DNA of 61,509 bases from Nostoc calcicola FACHB-3891 (GCF_014697355.1 NZ_JACJRQ010000042.1:1-61509), one strand, 5' to 3'; shown: positions 34,302-43,583, counted from the first letter of the stretch. Notes: a model not told the origin generated them from the letters alone. A program made the numbers and translations.

Positions 34302-35264
34302 CTATAGAGAGAACGTAAACTTCTCGGCTGCAAAGTTCCTTACTAGCGCCATTTTGCCGGTTTTCACGTCCACCGTATACACCGCATTGCTTTTTCTAGT
34401 CTTGTCAGGAGCAAGCGCATACAATTGACCTGAAGCAGAGAAAGTCAAGTCTTTAACATCGTTAGACAGAGGGCGTCCTTCAAAGCTCAGTGGGGTCAGT
34501 CTCTTAATTTTGAGCTTGCCAGTAACTATAGCTTTCTCCTGTAAGTTCATTGAAATTAAAAAGGGGATACCTTCTGAGCCAATCTCAGTTGCGAAAATAT
34601 TTCCCTTCAGATCTTGGCATAGGTTAGCGAATCGATGGGTAGGCGGCAGTTCGGGTAGAGCCAGATCGTCGCGGGCAAGAACTTGACCTGTTGTGAAATC
34701 GAGCGTTCTCATACTAAAAGGTGGGACGCCTTCAGTTCCTACTAGGCACAGAAGTTGATTATTAGGAAGGCCGAGCAAACTTTCAACAGTTTGATTGGAT
34801 TTCTTGAAGCCTAGTACTTTTTTCCCTCTAAATTGAGGGACAGTACTACTGCCGACAGTAAAAATGAGATGGTTAAAATGACCATTTCTCGTGCTAGAGA
34901 CTGTAGAAATTACAAGAGTCCCATCTTTAAGCACTATCGCTTTTGTAATCCGGTTAGAGTCATTAAAAAAGAAAGCCCTTGATCTTTTCGGTACAGACAA
35001 TGGATTGTCAACGAACAGAGATAGGCGATTGAGCTTAGAGAGAATTTTTCCCGTTGCTGAGTCGGCAGTACTCACCTCTAGTCCTGGAGTGTTGTCTTCT
35101 CGGTTTGGAGTGTTTGATGTACTAAGGAGGTTTATTCCATAAATAATTCCCTGCTTCGTCTCGGTATTTTGAGCAACGGCCTTACCAGAAAGACCAGCAA
35201 CAACAGTAGAAGTCAAACTGGCAGCTGCAAGCTTGCCAAATTGTCGGCGTTTTAACGATCGCAT
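34302..35264 (-). CDS. Exported protein with Tat-type signal, beta-propeller-like
   Basis: A 320-residue protein. The N-terminus MRSLKRRQFGKLAAASLTSTVVAGL has an RRxFxK twin-arginine motif and a moderately hydrophobic stretch ending GKAVAQ, consistent with Tat export. The mature part repeats short strands with pattern LxxLVxxTxxG, e.g. AIVLKDGTLVISTVS, LLGLPNNQLLCLVGTEG, LCQDLKGNIFATEIG, FSASGQLYALAPDK and VYTVDVKTGKM, like a six- or seven-bladed propeller. The function is not recognised. It lies 23 bases after the 1007-aa DMFA-like protein on the same strand, so the two may act together on the outside of the cell. Confidence 0.7.
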   Translation of the reverse strand: MRSLKRRQFGKLAAASLTSTVVAGLSGKAVAQNTETKQGIIYGINLLSTSNTPNREDNTPGLEVSTADSATGKILSKLNRLSLFVDNPLSVPKRSRAFFFNDSNRITKAIVLKDGTLVISTVSSTRNGHFNHLIFTVGSSTVPQFRGKKVLGFKKSNQTVESLLGLPNNQLLCLVGTEGVPPFSMRTLDFTTGQVLARDDLALPELPPTHRFANLCQDLKGNIFATEIGSEGIPFLISMNLQEKAIVTGKLKIKRLTPLSFEGRPLSNDVKDLTFSASGQLYALAPDKTRKSNAVYTVDVKTGKMALVRNFAAEKFTFSL

Positions 35265-35287
35265 TACTATACTCCTTGTGGGGTGCT

Positions 35288-38200
35288 TTAAGGAACAATC
35301 AAGCTTGCATTTGGGGCTTGAGGTCTAGCCCCCATATCTGCTAGGATATTGACGGTTATTTGCTTGGCGCGAATATCTTCCCGAAATGGGCTAACACCAT
35401 CACTGTCTAACCCCCATGCCCACTGAATGGAGCCGGAGGCAAAAACTTTAGCTCCGCTACCAGCTGTATAGCGGGCTGAATGGGATTTGGTAAAATCCTG
35501 GTTGGCAGGGAGTGCTCTTTCTCCAACTGGTTCGTCGAAGTTTGGCAACACATTAGCGGGTGTCACTGGCGACTGAGACAACATGACCAGTCCGGGAGGA
35601 GTAGACCCATTATTAACGATAAAATCCCATTCATAACCTACTAACATAGCCAGCTGATCTCCATTCTTGAGTCCTGTGTTGGCATAGTAAGGATCGCTAG
35701 CGTTGGCAACGACAAAATTAAAACCGCCGTAGGTATCTAAGTCACTACCATACATGACTCCTAACAAAGAATTTTCCGGCCGCTGGTTCTGAACGCTGCG
35801 GAATTTATTAGTGGCTGCTGATGGTCCTTGCTGCTGGGCTACTGGATCTAATGTCCAATCTGGTTTGTAGCAGGCCATCACCCGGTTGGGCTTCACTTGT
35901 CCGGCAGCAAGAGTAGAATTTTCAAACCTCACTCGCCAATAACCAGTATTGGCAGAGAAAAATCCTAAATTAATTCCGCCATCGCGGGCAGCCTCGATAT
36001 GATCGCGCATTTCTTTAGACCAGTACTCATCGTGACCCACAGACAAGAATACTTTGTGATTGAGCAATTTTTGTCCGTTGGTGTGAATCTGCATACTGTC
36101 GGTGTAGGTAACATCGTAACCTAGAGATTCTAGCCACCGCACCATATTGTATTCCCATCGCAGAGGTGTGTCAGCCTCGTTGGAGTTTTGATAAGTTGCC
36201 TGGGCGAAAGGCCGGTCGTAGGAAACCTTGAAAGCTCGTTCGCCGCCAATGCTGTTAGAACTGTACAAGCTGTAACCCCCCGTGGAGCTATAGGCGAGGA
36301 CAGTAGAAACCGCACTATTGAATAAAATATCAGCAGTGCTGCTATCATCGCGGACGACAAACCACACATGAGCCACTACCCCAGTTGCTTGGTCAGTCAG
36401 TTTCGCTACATAAATACCACTAGTCCAGTTATTTCCTACCTGCAAAACGTAGGAAGTTGTCCAGTTGCACTCCACTAGACGGGTATTAGGGTCTACAGTA
36501 CAGGCAGCTTGGGTCGTGCCATTGAGCAAGCCGCTGCTTGCGATCAACCTTCCTCCTGTGCCACCATAGTAGCCCAAACGGTACACATCGATGGTATACT
36601 GTCCAGCCTGCCCAAGAGAAACCTTAATGTCTAGCGATTCCCCTTTATTGACACTGGTGGCCGAGGTATAACCAGCGATCTCGCCATTACCCCGGTTGTT
36701 AAGTTTCCAGTTAGTCGTGCCTGGATTGAGATTTTCCAAATAGACGGGATTCGGGTTCGCCGGAATTGCTGTAGCCGAGAAGGTGGTACTGCCTATGCCT
36801 GGTGCTATCGCGCTTACGATCACCGCTCCAGGTGCGCTAGGAGCCTGTCCCAGTGTCAAAGTTGTACTTGCTTGACCACTACCATCAGTTACTACACTGG
36901 CAGGCGAGACTGATCCCCCACCACTGACAATATCAAAGTTTACTGTGACTCCTGATTGAGGATTGTTTTGAGCGTTTACAACTCGCACAACTAGGGGGTT
37001 GGTTAGAGCTGCTCCCGTTGCCCCACTCTGATTGTCTCCACTGACTTTAATCAAGCTGCTGCCAACGACAAAGGCAATGTCACGATAATAGTTGGCATTC
37101 CGGAAAGAAGCGGCTGGGAAAGAATTTGGATTTACATTAAATACCCCATTATTGCCATCCGCTACTGAGCTAAGATCGCCATTAACTATGGGGTTGACCA
37201 GTTCATCATATGTGGCAACGTAATAGGCATTGATGTTGACAGAGACCACATAAATCGAATTGCCTTGAATATTTATTGGCGTTTCTAGAAGCTGCTCCTG
37301 CCACCCAGAAGCTGTCTCGTTAGTAAAAGTGACACTTGCGATAAGAGTTCCCGCTGACGTCCAGATTTTACCAATATGAGTTCCTGTCTCACTAGCAGCT
37401 TTCCAGAACCGAATGGCGGCAACCTGTCCGCCTCTACTACTGCGGAATTTCAAGCCTAATTCATAGGGGACGTTATCAGTAGAATTTGGAAAGCTGGGGA
37501 CTTGAGTAGTCAATATTGTTTGGCTCGTCCCTGAAGGACTGGTAGTAGCAGAGAAGATAACGCTACCTATTTCTTGGGCGGTGGCACTTACAGTATTGGT
37601 GATAAAAGTTGTCGCACCAGGATTAGCTCCAAGGGTTAAGGTGGTACTAGCCTGTCCATTAGTACCAGTTACTGCACTAGCAGGCGACACCGACCCTCCA
37701 CCACTGGTAACGGCAAAATTCACTGTGACTCCTGACTGAGGATTGCCAGCAGCGTCTTTGACTTGAACAACCAAGGGGTTGGTTAAGGCAGTTGCGGCTG
37801 CACCAGTCTGATTATCGCCGCCGATTTTTGTAATCGTAGGCAGGGGAACAGCTACAAAGTCAATGTCACGAAAATAGTTACTATTGCGGTAAGAACCAGT
37901 TGGGAAGGCTCCTGGAGTCGCGTTAAATACTCCATTGCTACCATCTGCTACTGAGCTAAGATCCCCATTGACGATGCTGCTACCGAGATCATCGTAAGTA
38001 ATGACGTAGTAGGCATTTACGTTGACAGAGACTACATAAGTGGTATTAGCTTGAATATTAAGTGGTGTGTTCAGAGTCTGCTGCTGCCAGCCAGAAGCTG
38101 TCTCGTTAGTAAAAGTCGCGCTTGCTAAAAGAGTTCCCGTTTCTGTCCAGATCTTGCCAACATGAGTTCCTGTCTCACTAGGGGCTTTCCAGAAGCGAAC

Positions 38201-38311
38201 GGTCAAAATCTGTCCCCCTTCGGTGCTGCGGAATTTCAGCCCTAATTCGTAGGGAACGCTATCAGTGTAATTTCCAATACTCGGAACTTGATTGCTAAAG
38301 AGGTTAGCCAT
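35288..38311 (-). CDS. DUF4082/Big_1 tandem repeat protein with dimethylformamidase-like C-terminal domain (1007 aa)
   Basis: Two copies of a DUF4082-like domain (about 1-155 and 262-418: VPYELGLKFRS, VRFWKAPSETGTHVGKIW, TYVVSVNVNAYYV, SSVADGSNGVFN) alternate with two Ig-like Big_1 domains (about 155-255 and 418-520: NPLVVQVKDAAGNPQSGVTV, GGGSVSPAS, GQASTTLTLG). From about 525 the protein matches the C-terminal part of the N,N-dimethylformamidase large subunit: DIKVSLGQAGQYTIDVYRLGYYGG, GGYSLYSS, YDVTYTDSMQIHT, FLSVGHDEYWS, FFSANTGYWRVRF. The first 250 residues are duplicated at high identity. No signal peptide is seen although all domains look extracellular. Big_1 suggests adhesion; amidase activity is not assured. 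Confidence 0.82.
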   Translation of the reverse strand: MANLFSNQVPSIGNYTDSVPYELGLKFRSTEGGQILTVRFWKAPSETGTHVGKIWTETGTLLASATFTNETASGWQQQTLNTPLNIQANTTYVVSVNVNAYYVITYDDLGSSIVNGDLSSVADGSNGVFNATPGAFPTGSYRNSNYFRDIDFVAVPLPTITKIGGDNQTGAAATALTNPLVVQVKDAAGNPQSGVTVNFAVTSGGGSVSPASAVTGTNGQASTTLTLGANPGATTFITNTVSATAQEIGSVIFSATTSPSGTSQTILTTQVPSFPNSTDNVPYELGLKFRSSRGGQVAAIRFWKAASETGTHIGKIWTSAGTLIASVTFTNETASGWQEQLLETPINIQGNSIYVVSVNINAYYVATYDELVNPIVNGDLSSVADGNNGVFNVNPNSFPAASFRNANYYRDIAFVVGSSLIKVSGDNQSGATGAALTNPLVVRVVNAQNNPQSGVTVNFDIVSGGGSVSPASVVTDGSGQASTTLTLGQAPSAPGAVIVSAIAPGIGSTTFSATAIPANPNPVYLENLNPGTTNWKLNNRGNGEIAGYTSATSVNKGESLDIKVSLGQAGQYTIDVYRLGYYGGTGGRLIASSGLLNGTTQAACTVDPNTRLVECNWTTSYVLQVGNNWTSGIYVAKLTDQATGVVAHVWFVVRDDSSTADILFNSAVSTVLAYSSTGGYSLYSSNSIGGERAFKVSYDRPFAQATYQNSNEADTPLRWEYNMVRWLESLGYDVTYTDSMQIHTNGQKLLNHKVFLSVGHDEYWSKEMRDHIEAARDGGINLGFFSANTGYWRVRFENSTLAAGQVKPNRVMACYKPDWTLDPVAQQQGPSAATNKFRSVQNQRPENSLLGVMYGSDLDTYGGFNFVVANASDPYYANTGLKNGDQLAMLVGYEWDFIVNNGSTPPGLVMLSQSPVTPANVLPNFDEPVGERALPANQDFTKSHSARYTAGSGAKVFASGSIQWAWGLDSDGVSPFREDIRAKQITVNILADMGARPQAPNASLIVP

Positions 38312-38362
38312 AGTTGTTTGCCATAACGTTATAACTAGTAGGGGCGATCAAAAGTAAGTTCC

Positions 38363-39565
38363 CTAAACCTGACAAGCGATCTTCAAAACTTCCACCACAT
38401 AGTCCTGTTCCTGCTGAGTCATCTGATGAAACAGGGGTAGCAGGACTGTACGATCTTGTGCTTGTTCACTCTCAGAAAGGCGATCGCACTTTCCAACTTC
38501 ACATTCACAAGCTTTCGGCTCAACTCCACATGACCAAGCTTCAGTTTGATAAGCACTTTCACGGTGAGCGCACATAATCCCGCGTCGCGTAGCAATGCCA
38601 GCATCTAGCATTGCCTGCATGACTTGTAGCTGATCGCATTTCTCTGTAAGCCGTACACAAAAACTCTGCCAGTTACTCTTTGCCCAGTTTGGCTCGGTGG
38701 GTAACTTTAATCCCGGTATATCTGCTAGCTTTTCCTGATATTGCTGTGCCAAATAACGGCGACGTTCCACAATCTCTGTCAGCCGTTTGAGTTGTTCTCG
38801 CCCAACTGCTGCTTGAATATCAGTCATGCGATAGTTGTAACCCAGCATGGGATATGATTCAAATATCACCTGTTTTGCACCGTGGCGTACAGTATCGGGG
38901 ACGCTCATCCCATGTTGCCGCCAGAGGCGAAACTGTTTATCCCATTCGGGATTATTTGTAGTCAGCATTCCACCGTCACCAGTGGTGATGACTTTCCGGG
39001 GATGAAAAGAAAAGCAGGCGATATCACCATGTGGCTTGCCAATTTTCTCCCATTGCCCATCCCAGAGAATTTCACTACCGATCGCACAAGCTGCATCTTC
39101 AATGACTGGCAATTGGTAGCGGTGGGCAATATCCAGGATGGCTTTGAGGTCGCAAGGCATCCCGATCTGATGGACAATCAGAATGGCACGGGTGCGATTG
39201 CCGATCGCATCTTCAATTAACATCGGGTTGATGTTGTATGTCTGTGGTTCAATATCCACAAACACTGGTATTCCGCCGCAGTAGCGAATACTGTTGGCAG
39301 TGGCAATATAAGAATGGCTGACAGTAATCACTTCATCCCCAGGTTGCACACCTACAGCTAACAGCGCTAAATGCAGTGCAGTAGTGCAATTAGATACAGC
39401 ACAAGCGTAGTTTCCTCCTACGTAAGCTGCAAATTCTTGTTCAAAGGCGGCGACTTCTGGTCCTTGTGTTACCCAGCCAGACATAATCGCACGTTTAGCT
39501 GCTTCAGCCTCGGCTTCGCCCATCCAAGGTTTAGCGATCGGGATCAAAGATTTGACTTCAGACAC
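38363..39565 (-). CDS. DegT/DnrJ/EryC1/StrS sugar aminotransferase
   Basis: A 400-residue PLP enzyme that aminates a keto-sugar nucleotide. The family motifs are IPIAKPWMGEAEAEA at the N-terminus, VSNCTTALHLALLA, VSHSYIATANSIRYCGGIPVFVD, VIEDAACAIGSE and the PLP-lysine at about K191 (CFSFHPRKVITTGDGGM), plus LGYNYRMTDIQAAVG. Near the C-terminus there is a four-cysteine segment (C346, C353, C355, C360, spacing C-x6-C-x-C-x4-C) before AQDRTVLLPLFHQM. The start is GTG at 39565, overlapping the upstream epimerase by eight bases. Together with the SDR and acyltransferase it could form a 4-amino-sugar branch, but the substrate is unproven. Confidence 0.9.
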   Translation of the reverse strand: MSEVKSLIPIAKPWMGEAEAEAAKRAIMSGWVTQGPEVAAFEQEFAAYVGGNYACAVSNCTTALHLALLAVGVQPGDEVITVSHSYIATANSIRYCGGIPVFVDIEPQTYNINPMLIEDAIGNRTRAILIVHQIGMPCDLKAILDIAHRYQLPVIEDAACAIGSEILWDGQWEKIGKPHGDIACFSFHPRKVITTGDGGMLTTNNPEWDKQFRLWRQHGMSVPDTVRHGAKQVIFESYPMLGYNYRMTDIQAAVGREQLKRLTEIVERRRYLAQQYQEKLADIPGLKLPTEPNWAKSNWQSFCVRLTEKCDQLQVMQAMLDAGIATRRGIMCAHRESAYQTEAWSCGVEPKACECEVGKCDRLSESEQAQDRTVLLPLFHQMTQQEQDYVVEVLKIACQV

Positions 39566-40577
39566 GCTGTTTGCTCCTCCCTACATCCCAGTTGCGTACA
39601 ATTTCATTTTCTAGTAGGACTTCTGGAGATTTTCCAAAACTCAAATACCAATCTCTCAGTTTGATTAAACCTTCGTGCAATGATACTTCCGGTTTGAATC
39701 CCAACAGTTTGTATGCTTTTGTAGTTTCAGCATACAAACGCAATACATCACCAGGACGAGATTCATCATGAATCACGCCCGTGTCTGCTCGTTCTACTAT
39801 TGATGCTATTTCCTGAGCTAAATCATTAATGGCAATTTCAAAGCCACTGCCCAAATTAATGGTTTGTCCGATGGCAGAGTCTGTAAATCCTGCCAACATA
39901 ATCCCCCTAGCCGTATCGCCAACATAAGTGAAGTCTCTAGTCTGGCTACCATCACCAAAAATTACCATTGGCTTGCCAGCCATGCTACGCAGTAAAAACT
40001 TCGGTATGACTTCTCCGCTATCTCCTTCATGGTGACAACGGGGGCCATAGGCGTTGAAAGGACGTACTACAACAGTTGGGTAGCTATATGTTTCGTAAAA
40101 CGCCCTAGTATAACATTCTCCGGCTAACTTAGAACCACCATAAACAGTCATGGGAAAAGTGGGGTGTTCTTCTGTCATTGGTACCCAACGGGCAGTACCG
40201 TAAACTTCAGAACTTGAGACATACACAAACCGGCTTACTCCTGCTGCTCTGGCTGCGCTTAATAGCTGGAGAGTTGCTGTGGCATTAACTTCATGATTTT
40301 CAAATGGCGAGTGGATGGAATGCCGGACACCCAAGCAGGCTAGATGAAAGACGATATCTACACCCGACATTAATTTAGCCATGCGATCGCTATCTCGAAT
40401 GTCTGCCACAACTAATTCAAAGCGATCGCTAGGTAAATTTTCTAGGTTCTTTTGTTGTCCATTAACCAAATTATCAACAACCACAACCTGGTTTGTTGTT
40501 TTAGCTATTATTTGATGTACTAGTTCAGAGCCAATGAAGCCTGCACCACCTGTGATTAAAATTCGCTGATTTTGCAT
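39558..40577 (-). CDS. NAD-dependent epimerase/dehydratase (extended SDR)
   Basis: A 339-residue extended SDR acting on a nucleotide sugar. The NAD-binding loop is ILITGGAGFIGSELV (about 6-20), with VVVVDNLVNG for the adenine-ribose contact. The catalytic residues are Ser near SSSEVYG (about 121-127) and Y146-x3-K150 (VYGGSKLAG). RPFNAYGPRCHHEGDSGEV and FTYVGDTARGIML follow. The SSSEVYG form fits UDP-glucose 4-epimerase and UDP-glucuronate-type enzymes more than dTDP-glucose dehydratases. It sits between the DegT gene (8-base overlap) and the acyltransferase (2-base gap), clearly in an operon. Confidence 0.9.
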   Translation of the reverse strand: MQNQRILITGGAGFIGSELVHQIIAKTTNQVVVVDNLVNGQQKNLENLPSDRFELVVADIRDSDRMAKLMSGVDIVFHLACLGVRHSIHSPFENHEVNATATLQLLSAARAAGVSRFVYVSSSEVYGTARWVPMTEEHPTFPMTVYGGSKLAGECYTRAFYETYSYPTVVVRPFNAYGPRCHHEGDSGEVIPKFLLRSMAGKPMVIFGDGSQTRDFTYVGDTARGIMLAGFTDSAIGQTINLGSGFEIAINDLAQEIASIVERADTGVIHDESRPGDVLRLYAETTKAYKLLGFKPEVSLHEGLIKLRDWYLSFGKSPEVLLENEIVRNWDVGRSKQRV

Positions 40578-40579
40578 AT

Positions 40580-41278
40580 TTATTTTGTATTCTCCGATGG
40601 TTCATATCCTTCCCGCCAGCGTAAAAATTTTGCGGGGACACCAGCGACGATCGCAAATGGCGGTACATCTTTAGTGACAACTGCCCCAGCACCAACGATG
40701 CTGCCTTTGCCAATGGTGACTCCTGGTAGAATTACCGCATTCATGCCAATATCGGCTCCTGTTTCCACTTTTACCGATTTAATTTCTAAATCGGTTTGGA
40801 TGATGGGAACATCAATCGGTAAGCCAGTGTGTGCTGAACCTAGTACTTTTGCACCTGGTCCCCATCCCACATAATCTTCGATAATCAAATCACGGGCATC
40901 AAAGTAACTCTGTGGGCCAATCCAAACGTGGTTACCAATAATGCAAGTACCATCGAATCTTCCCTGAATATAGCTTTGGGAACCAATAAATACCTGATTC
41001 CCAATCTCAAAGGTTTCGAGATGTTTAAAGCCTACACCATTGCCAATGCGAACGTTGTGACCCAATTTGCGTGCTACCGCGCGCCAAATAGCTCGGCGCA
41101 TTAGCCCATCAAAGTCGCCGTCACTTGTAACAAAGCGGGCGTATAATTCGACTAATGGTTTTTGTTCGTACTGAGTACGTAAATATTCTGCTAGTTCAAT
41201 TTCAAAGTCAGGGTCTAGCTTTTGTGCTTGTAAGCCGTGGACAGCTGTGACTATCTTAGTTTTACCTGGATCGGACAT
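40580..41278 (-). CDS. Hexapeptide-repeat acyltransferase
   Basis: A 232-residue left-handed beta-helix protein. After a helical N-terminus (LAEYLRTQYEQKPLVELYARF, RRAIWRAVARKLGHN) come the hexapeptide turns VRIGNGVGFKHLETFEIGNQVFIGSQSYI (parts), TCIIGNHVWIGPQSYF, YVGWGPGAKVLGSAHTGLP (catalytic His likely here), TGADIGMNAVILPGVTIGKGSIVGAGAVV and FAIVAGVPAKFLRWR. It probably acetylates an amino or hydroxyl group of the sugar made by the SDR-DegT pair. It is in the operon with 2- and 12-base gaps on either side. Confidence 0.88.
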   Translation of the reverse strand: MSDPGKTKIVTAVHGLQAQKLDPDFEIELAEYLRTQYEQKPLVELYARFVTSDGDFDGLMRRAIWRAVARKLGHNVRIGNGVGFKHLETFEIGNQVFIGSQSYIQGRFDGTCIIGNHVWIGPQSYFDARDLIIEDYVGWGPGAKVLGSAHTGLPIDVPIIQTDLEIKSVKVETGADIGMNAVILPGVTIGKGSIVGAGAVVTKDVPPFAIVAGVPAKFLRWREGYEPSENTK

Positions 41279-41290
41279 TGAACTCCTGGG

Positions 41291-42385
41291 TTAAGTTAAG
41301 CTAATTACTGCCTTGGCAACCTGAGTTTGTGACTCTGTGGTTAGTTCTGCATACATCGGTAGGGATAACACTTCCTTAGATGCTGCTTCTGAATGCGGAA
41401 AATCTCCAGCTTTATAACCGAATTCAGCATATGCTGGCTGGAGATGAACTGGAATTGGGTAATGAATGCCTGTTTGAATTTCCATTTCTTGCAGACTTTG
41501 TTGCAGGGCATCTCGCTCTGGCGATCGCACTGCGTAGACATGGTAAACGTGACGGCTGTAGGGCATTACAGTCGGCGTGCTAACACCAGAGTCTGCTAAG
41601 AGTTTGTCGTATTGTGCTGCGTGGGTTCTTCTGGCTTCTGTCCAGGCTTCGATGTAGCGTAACTTCACCCGTAAAATCGCTCCCTGGATGCCATCCATGC
41701 GATAGTTGTAACCTTTGAGGATATGGTGATACCTGCGTTCTTGACCCCAGTCGCGTAGCATTCCCATAGTGCGGGCATATTCGGGATTTTTGGTGACTAC
41801 CATGCCTCCCTCTCCGTAAGCCCCTAAATTTTTACCAGGGTAAAAACTAAAACAACCGAAATCCCCAATACTACCAACCCGTTGCCCTTTATACTCAGCC
41901 CCATGTGCTTGGGCTGCATCTTCTATCACCACCAAACCATGACGACGGGCAATGTCCAAAATTGGCTCCATGTCTGCTGGTTGACCGTACAAATGCACGG
42001 GTAGGATAGCTTTGGTGCGTCCAGTGATCGCTTTTTCAATTTGGCTGACATCGATGGTGTAGGAAACAGGATCGATATCTACAAAAACAGGTGTGGCTCC
42101 GGTGTAACAAATTGCTGCTGTGGTCGCTACAAAGGTGAAAGGTACGGTAATTACTTCGTCACCAGCACCGATGCCTGCTGCTAGTAATGCTAGATGCAGG
42201 GCACTGGTACCTGTATTGACAGCAATGCCATAATCTGCGTTGCAGTAATCTGCAAACTCTTGTTCTAAAGCTTTGACTTCATTGCCTAAGACGAATTGCG
42301 TACTTTCAAGTACTTTCAAGACGGCGGTATCGATTTCGTCTTTAATACTTAAATACTGAGTTTTTAGGTCTACAAATGGAATCAT
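41291..42385 (-). CDS. DegT-family sugar aminotransferase (WbpE/WlbC-like)
   Basis: A 364-residue PLP enzyme. Motifs: MIPFVDLKTQYLSIKDEID, AVNTGTSALHLALLAAGIGAGDEVITVPFTFVATTAA (parts), VIEDAAQAHGAEYKG, and the PLP-lysine at about K185 (CFSFYPGKNLGAYGEGGMV). Then RRYHHILKGYNYRMDGIQGAIL and HVYHVYAVRSPERD. The ALPVHLYGQPADM segment and the operon neighbours match WbpE/WlbC, which aminates UDP-GlcNAc(3-keto)A at C3. Its start overlaps the dehydrogenase stop by four bases (ATGA), consistent with stoichiometric coupling; in known systems WbpB and WbpE act as a tandem with a shared cofactor cycle. Confidence 0.9.
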   Translation of the reverse strand: MIPFVDLKTQYLSIKDEIDTAVLKVLESTQFVLGNEVKALEQEFADYCNADYGIAVNTGTSALHLALLAAGIGAGDEVITVPFTFVATTAAICYTGATPVFVDIDPVSYTIDVSQIEKAITGRTKAILPVHLYGQPADMEPILDIARRHGLVVIEDAAQAHGAEYKGQRVGSIGDFGCFSFYPGKNLGAYGEGGMVVTKNPEYARTMGMLRDWGQERRYHHILKGYNYRMDGIQGAILRVKLRYIEAWTEARRTHAAQYDKLLADSGVSTPTVMPYSRHVYHVYAVRSPERDALQQSLQEMEIQTGIHYPIPVHLQPAYAEFGYKAGDFPHSEAASKEVLSLPMYAELTTESQTQVAKAVISLT

Positions 42386-43410
42386 GCTGTTACCCCTGCT
42401 GTATTCAGTTCAATTAATTGGCCTTGCTTTTTGAGAGACTGGGTTGCAGCTTCCAGAATTCTGACTACCCGCAGTCCTGCTTCTCCATCGGTTAGTGGGC
42501 GATCGCCTTTTTCAATACAATTAATGAAGTGTAATCCTTCTGTTTTCAATGCCTCTGTCATATCCAACTTGGGTGACCACATATCTCCTGTGCGATAACC
42601 AATCATCATTTGGTAGACGCTTTCAGAGTTGCCATTGACTGTAATACCCTTGTCGTAAATCTTCAGTTTTTCACTTGGCTCTAAGTCATCGTAAACAATC
42701 ATCCGTTGACTACCACCAATCAATGTGCGGCGGATTTTCACTGGCGCTAGCCAATTGACGTTGATGTGAGCGATGAGATTCTTTTCAAAGAATAAGGTCA
42801 AGTAGGCAAGATTTTCTGGTTCTCCAGGAACATGGCTGATGCCTGTAGCCGAAACAGCATAAGGACGGGATGGCAATACGTAGTTCATAATCGATAGGTC
42901 ATGGACTGCCAAATCCCAGACGACATTCACATCATGCTGAAAAAGTCCCAGGTTAACGCGTACAGAATCATAGTAATAAATATCACCAAGTGAATTAGTG
43001 GCGATCAAATCGTGCATTTTGCGTACAGCACCTGTGTAAACAAAGGTATGATCGACCATTAAGACTAGGTTGCGTTTTTCGGCTTCTTCAATCAGCCGGA
43101 TTGCCTGTTCGGAGGTAGTTGTCATTGGCTTTTCTACCAACACATGCTTACCTGCCTGCAATGCAGCTAAAGCTAATTCAAAGTGAGTTGAAACTGGTGT
43201 GGCGATCGCTACAGCATCAATCTTCGGATCTGTAAATATATCTTGACAATCTTGGGTAATTTGAATAGCGGGATACCTAGCTTGCACTTTTGTCAATAGT
43301 TCTGCTTTAAAATCGCTGACTGTTCTTACCTGAACTCCTGGCATTTCGACAAAATTTCTGACTAGATTCGGTCCCCAATAACCATAGCCAATGACACCAA
43401 TATTAATCAT
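42382..43410 (-). CDS. Gfo/Idh/MocA oxidoreductase (WbpB/WlbA-like)
   Basis: A 342-residue NAD-dependent sugar dehydrogenase. The cofactor loop is INIGVIGYGYWGPNLVRNFVEMPG (parts), followed by the second-strand AVAIATPVSTHFELALAALQAGKHVLVEKPMTT (EKP motif), VMVDHTFVYTGAVRKMHDLI, and WDLAVHDLSIMNYVL. In UDP-diacetamido-uronate pathways such an enzyme oxidises C3 of UDP-GlcNAcA. It overlaps the aminotransferase by four bases and lies 173 bases downstream of the acetyltransferase gene, with a perfect hairpin in the gap. Confidence 0.88.
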   Translation of the reverse strand: MINIGVIGYGYWGPNLVRNFVEMPGVQVRTVSDFKAELLTKVQARYPAIQITQDCQDIFTDPKIDAVAIATPVSTHFELALAALQAGKHVLVEKPMTTTSEQAIRLIEEAEKRNLVLMVDHTFVYTGAVRKMHDLIATNSLGDIYYYDSVRVNLGLFQHDVNVVWDLAVHDLSIMNYVLPSRPYAVSATGISHVPGEPENLAYLTLFFEKNLIAHINVNWLAPVKIRRTLIGGSQRMIVYDDLEPSEKLKIYDKGITVNGNSESVYQMMIGYRTGDMWSPKLDMTEALKTEGLHFINCIEKGDRPLTDGEAGLRVVRILEAATQSLKKQGQLIELNTAGVTA

Positions 43411-43453
43411 GTTTCCTGTTGTTTTTAACTAATCAAAATTTATTTTTTAGTCA

Positions 43454-43488
43454 CTATCAACTATTGCCACAGCGGCAATAGTTGATAG
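43454..43488. repeat. Perfect 15-bp hairpin in the acetyltransferase-dehydrogenase gap
   Basis: CTATCAACTATTGCC (43454-43468) and GGCAATAGTTGATAG (43474-43488) pair perfectly with a 5-base loop. Neither side has a long T tract (the minus strand continues TGACTAAAAAATA), so it is more likely a processing or attenuation hairpin, or a repeat, than an intrinsic terminator. Confidence 0.7.
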
Positions 43489-43583
43489 CTGGGTCGCAAG
43501 TTATTTGCTATTCGATCTAAAAAAGCTTTATCTTTGGAAGATTTCAGAATTCACCAAGTTCAAACAGCACAGAAGCAAGAATT

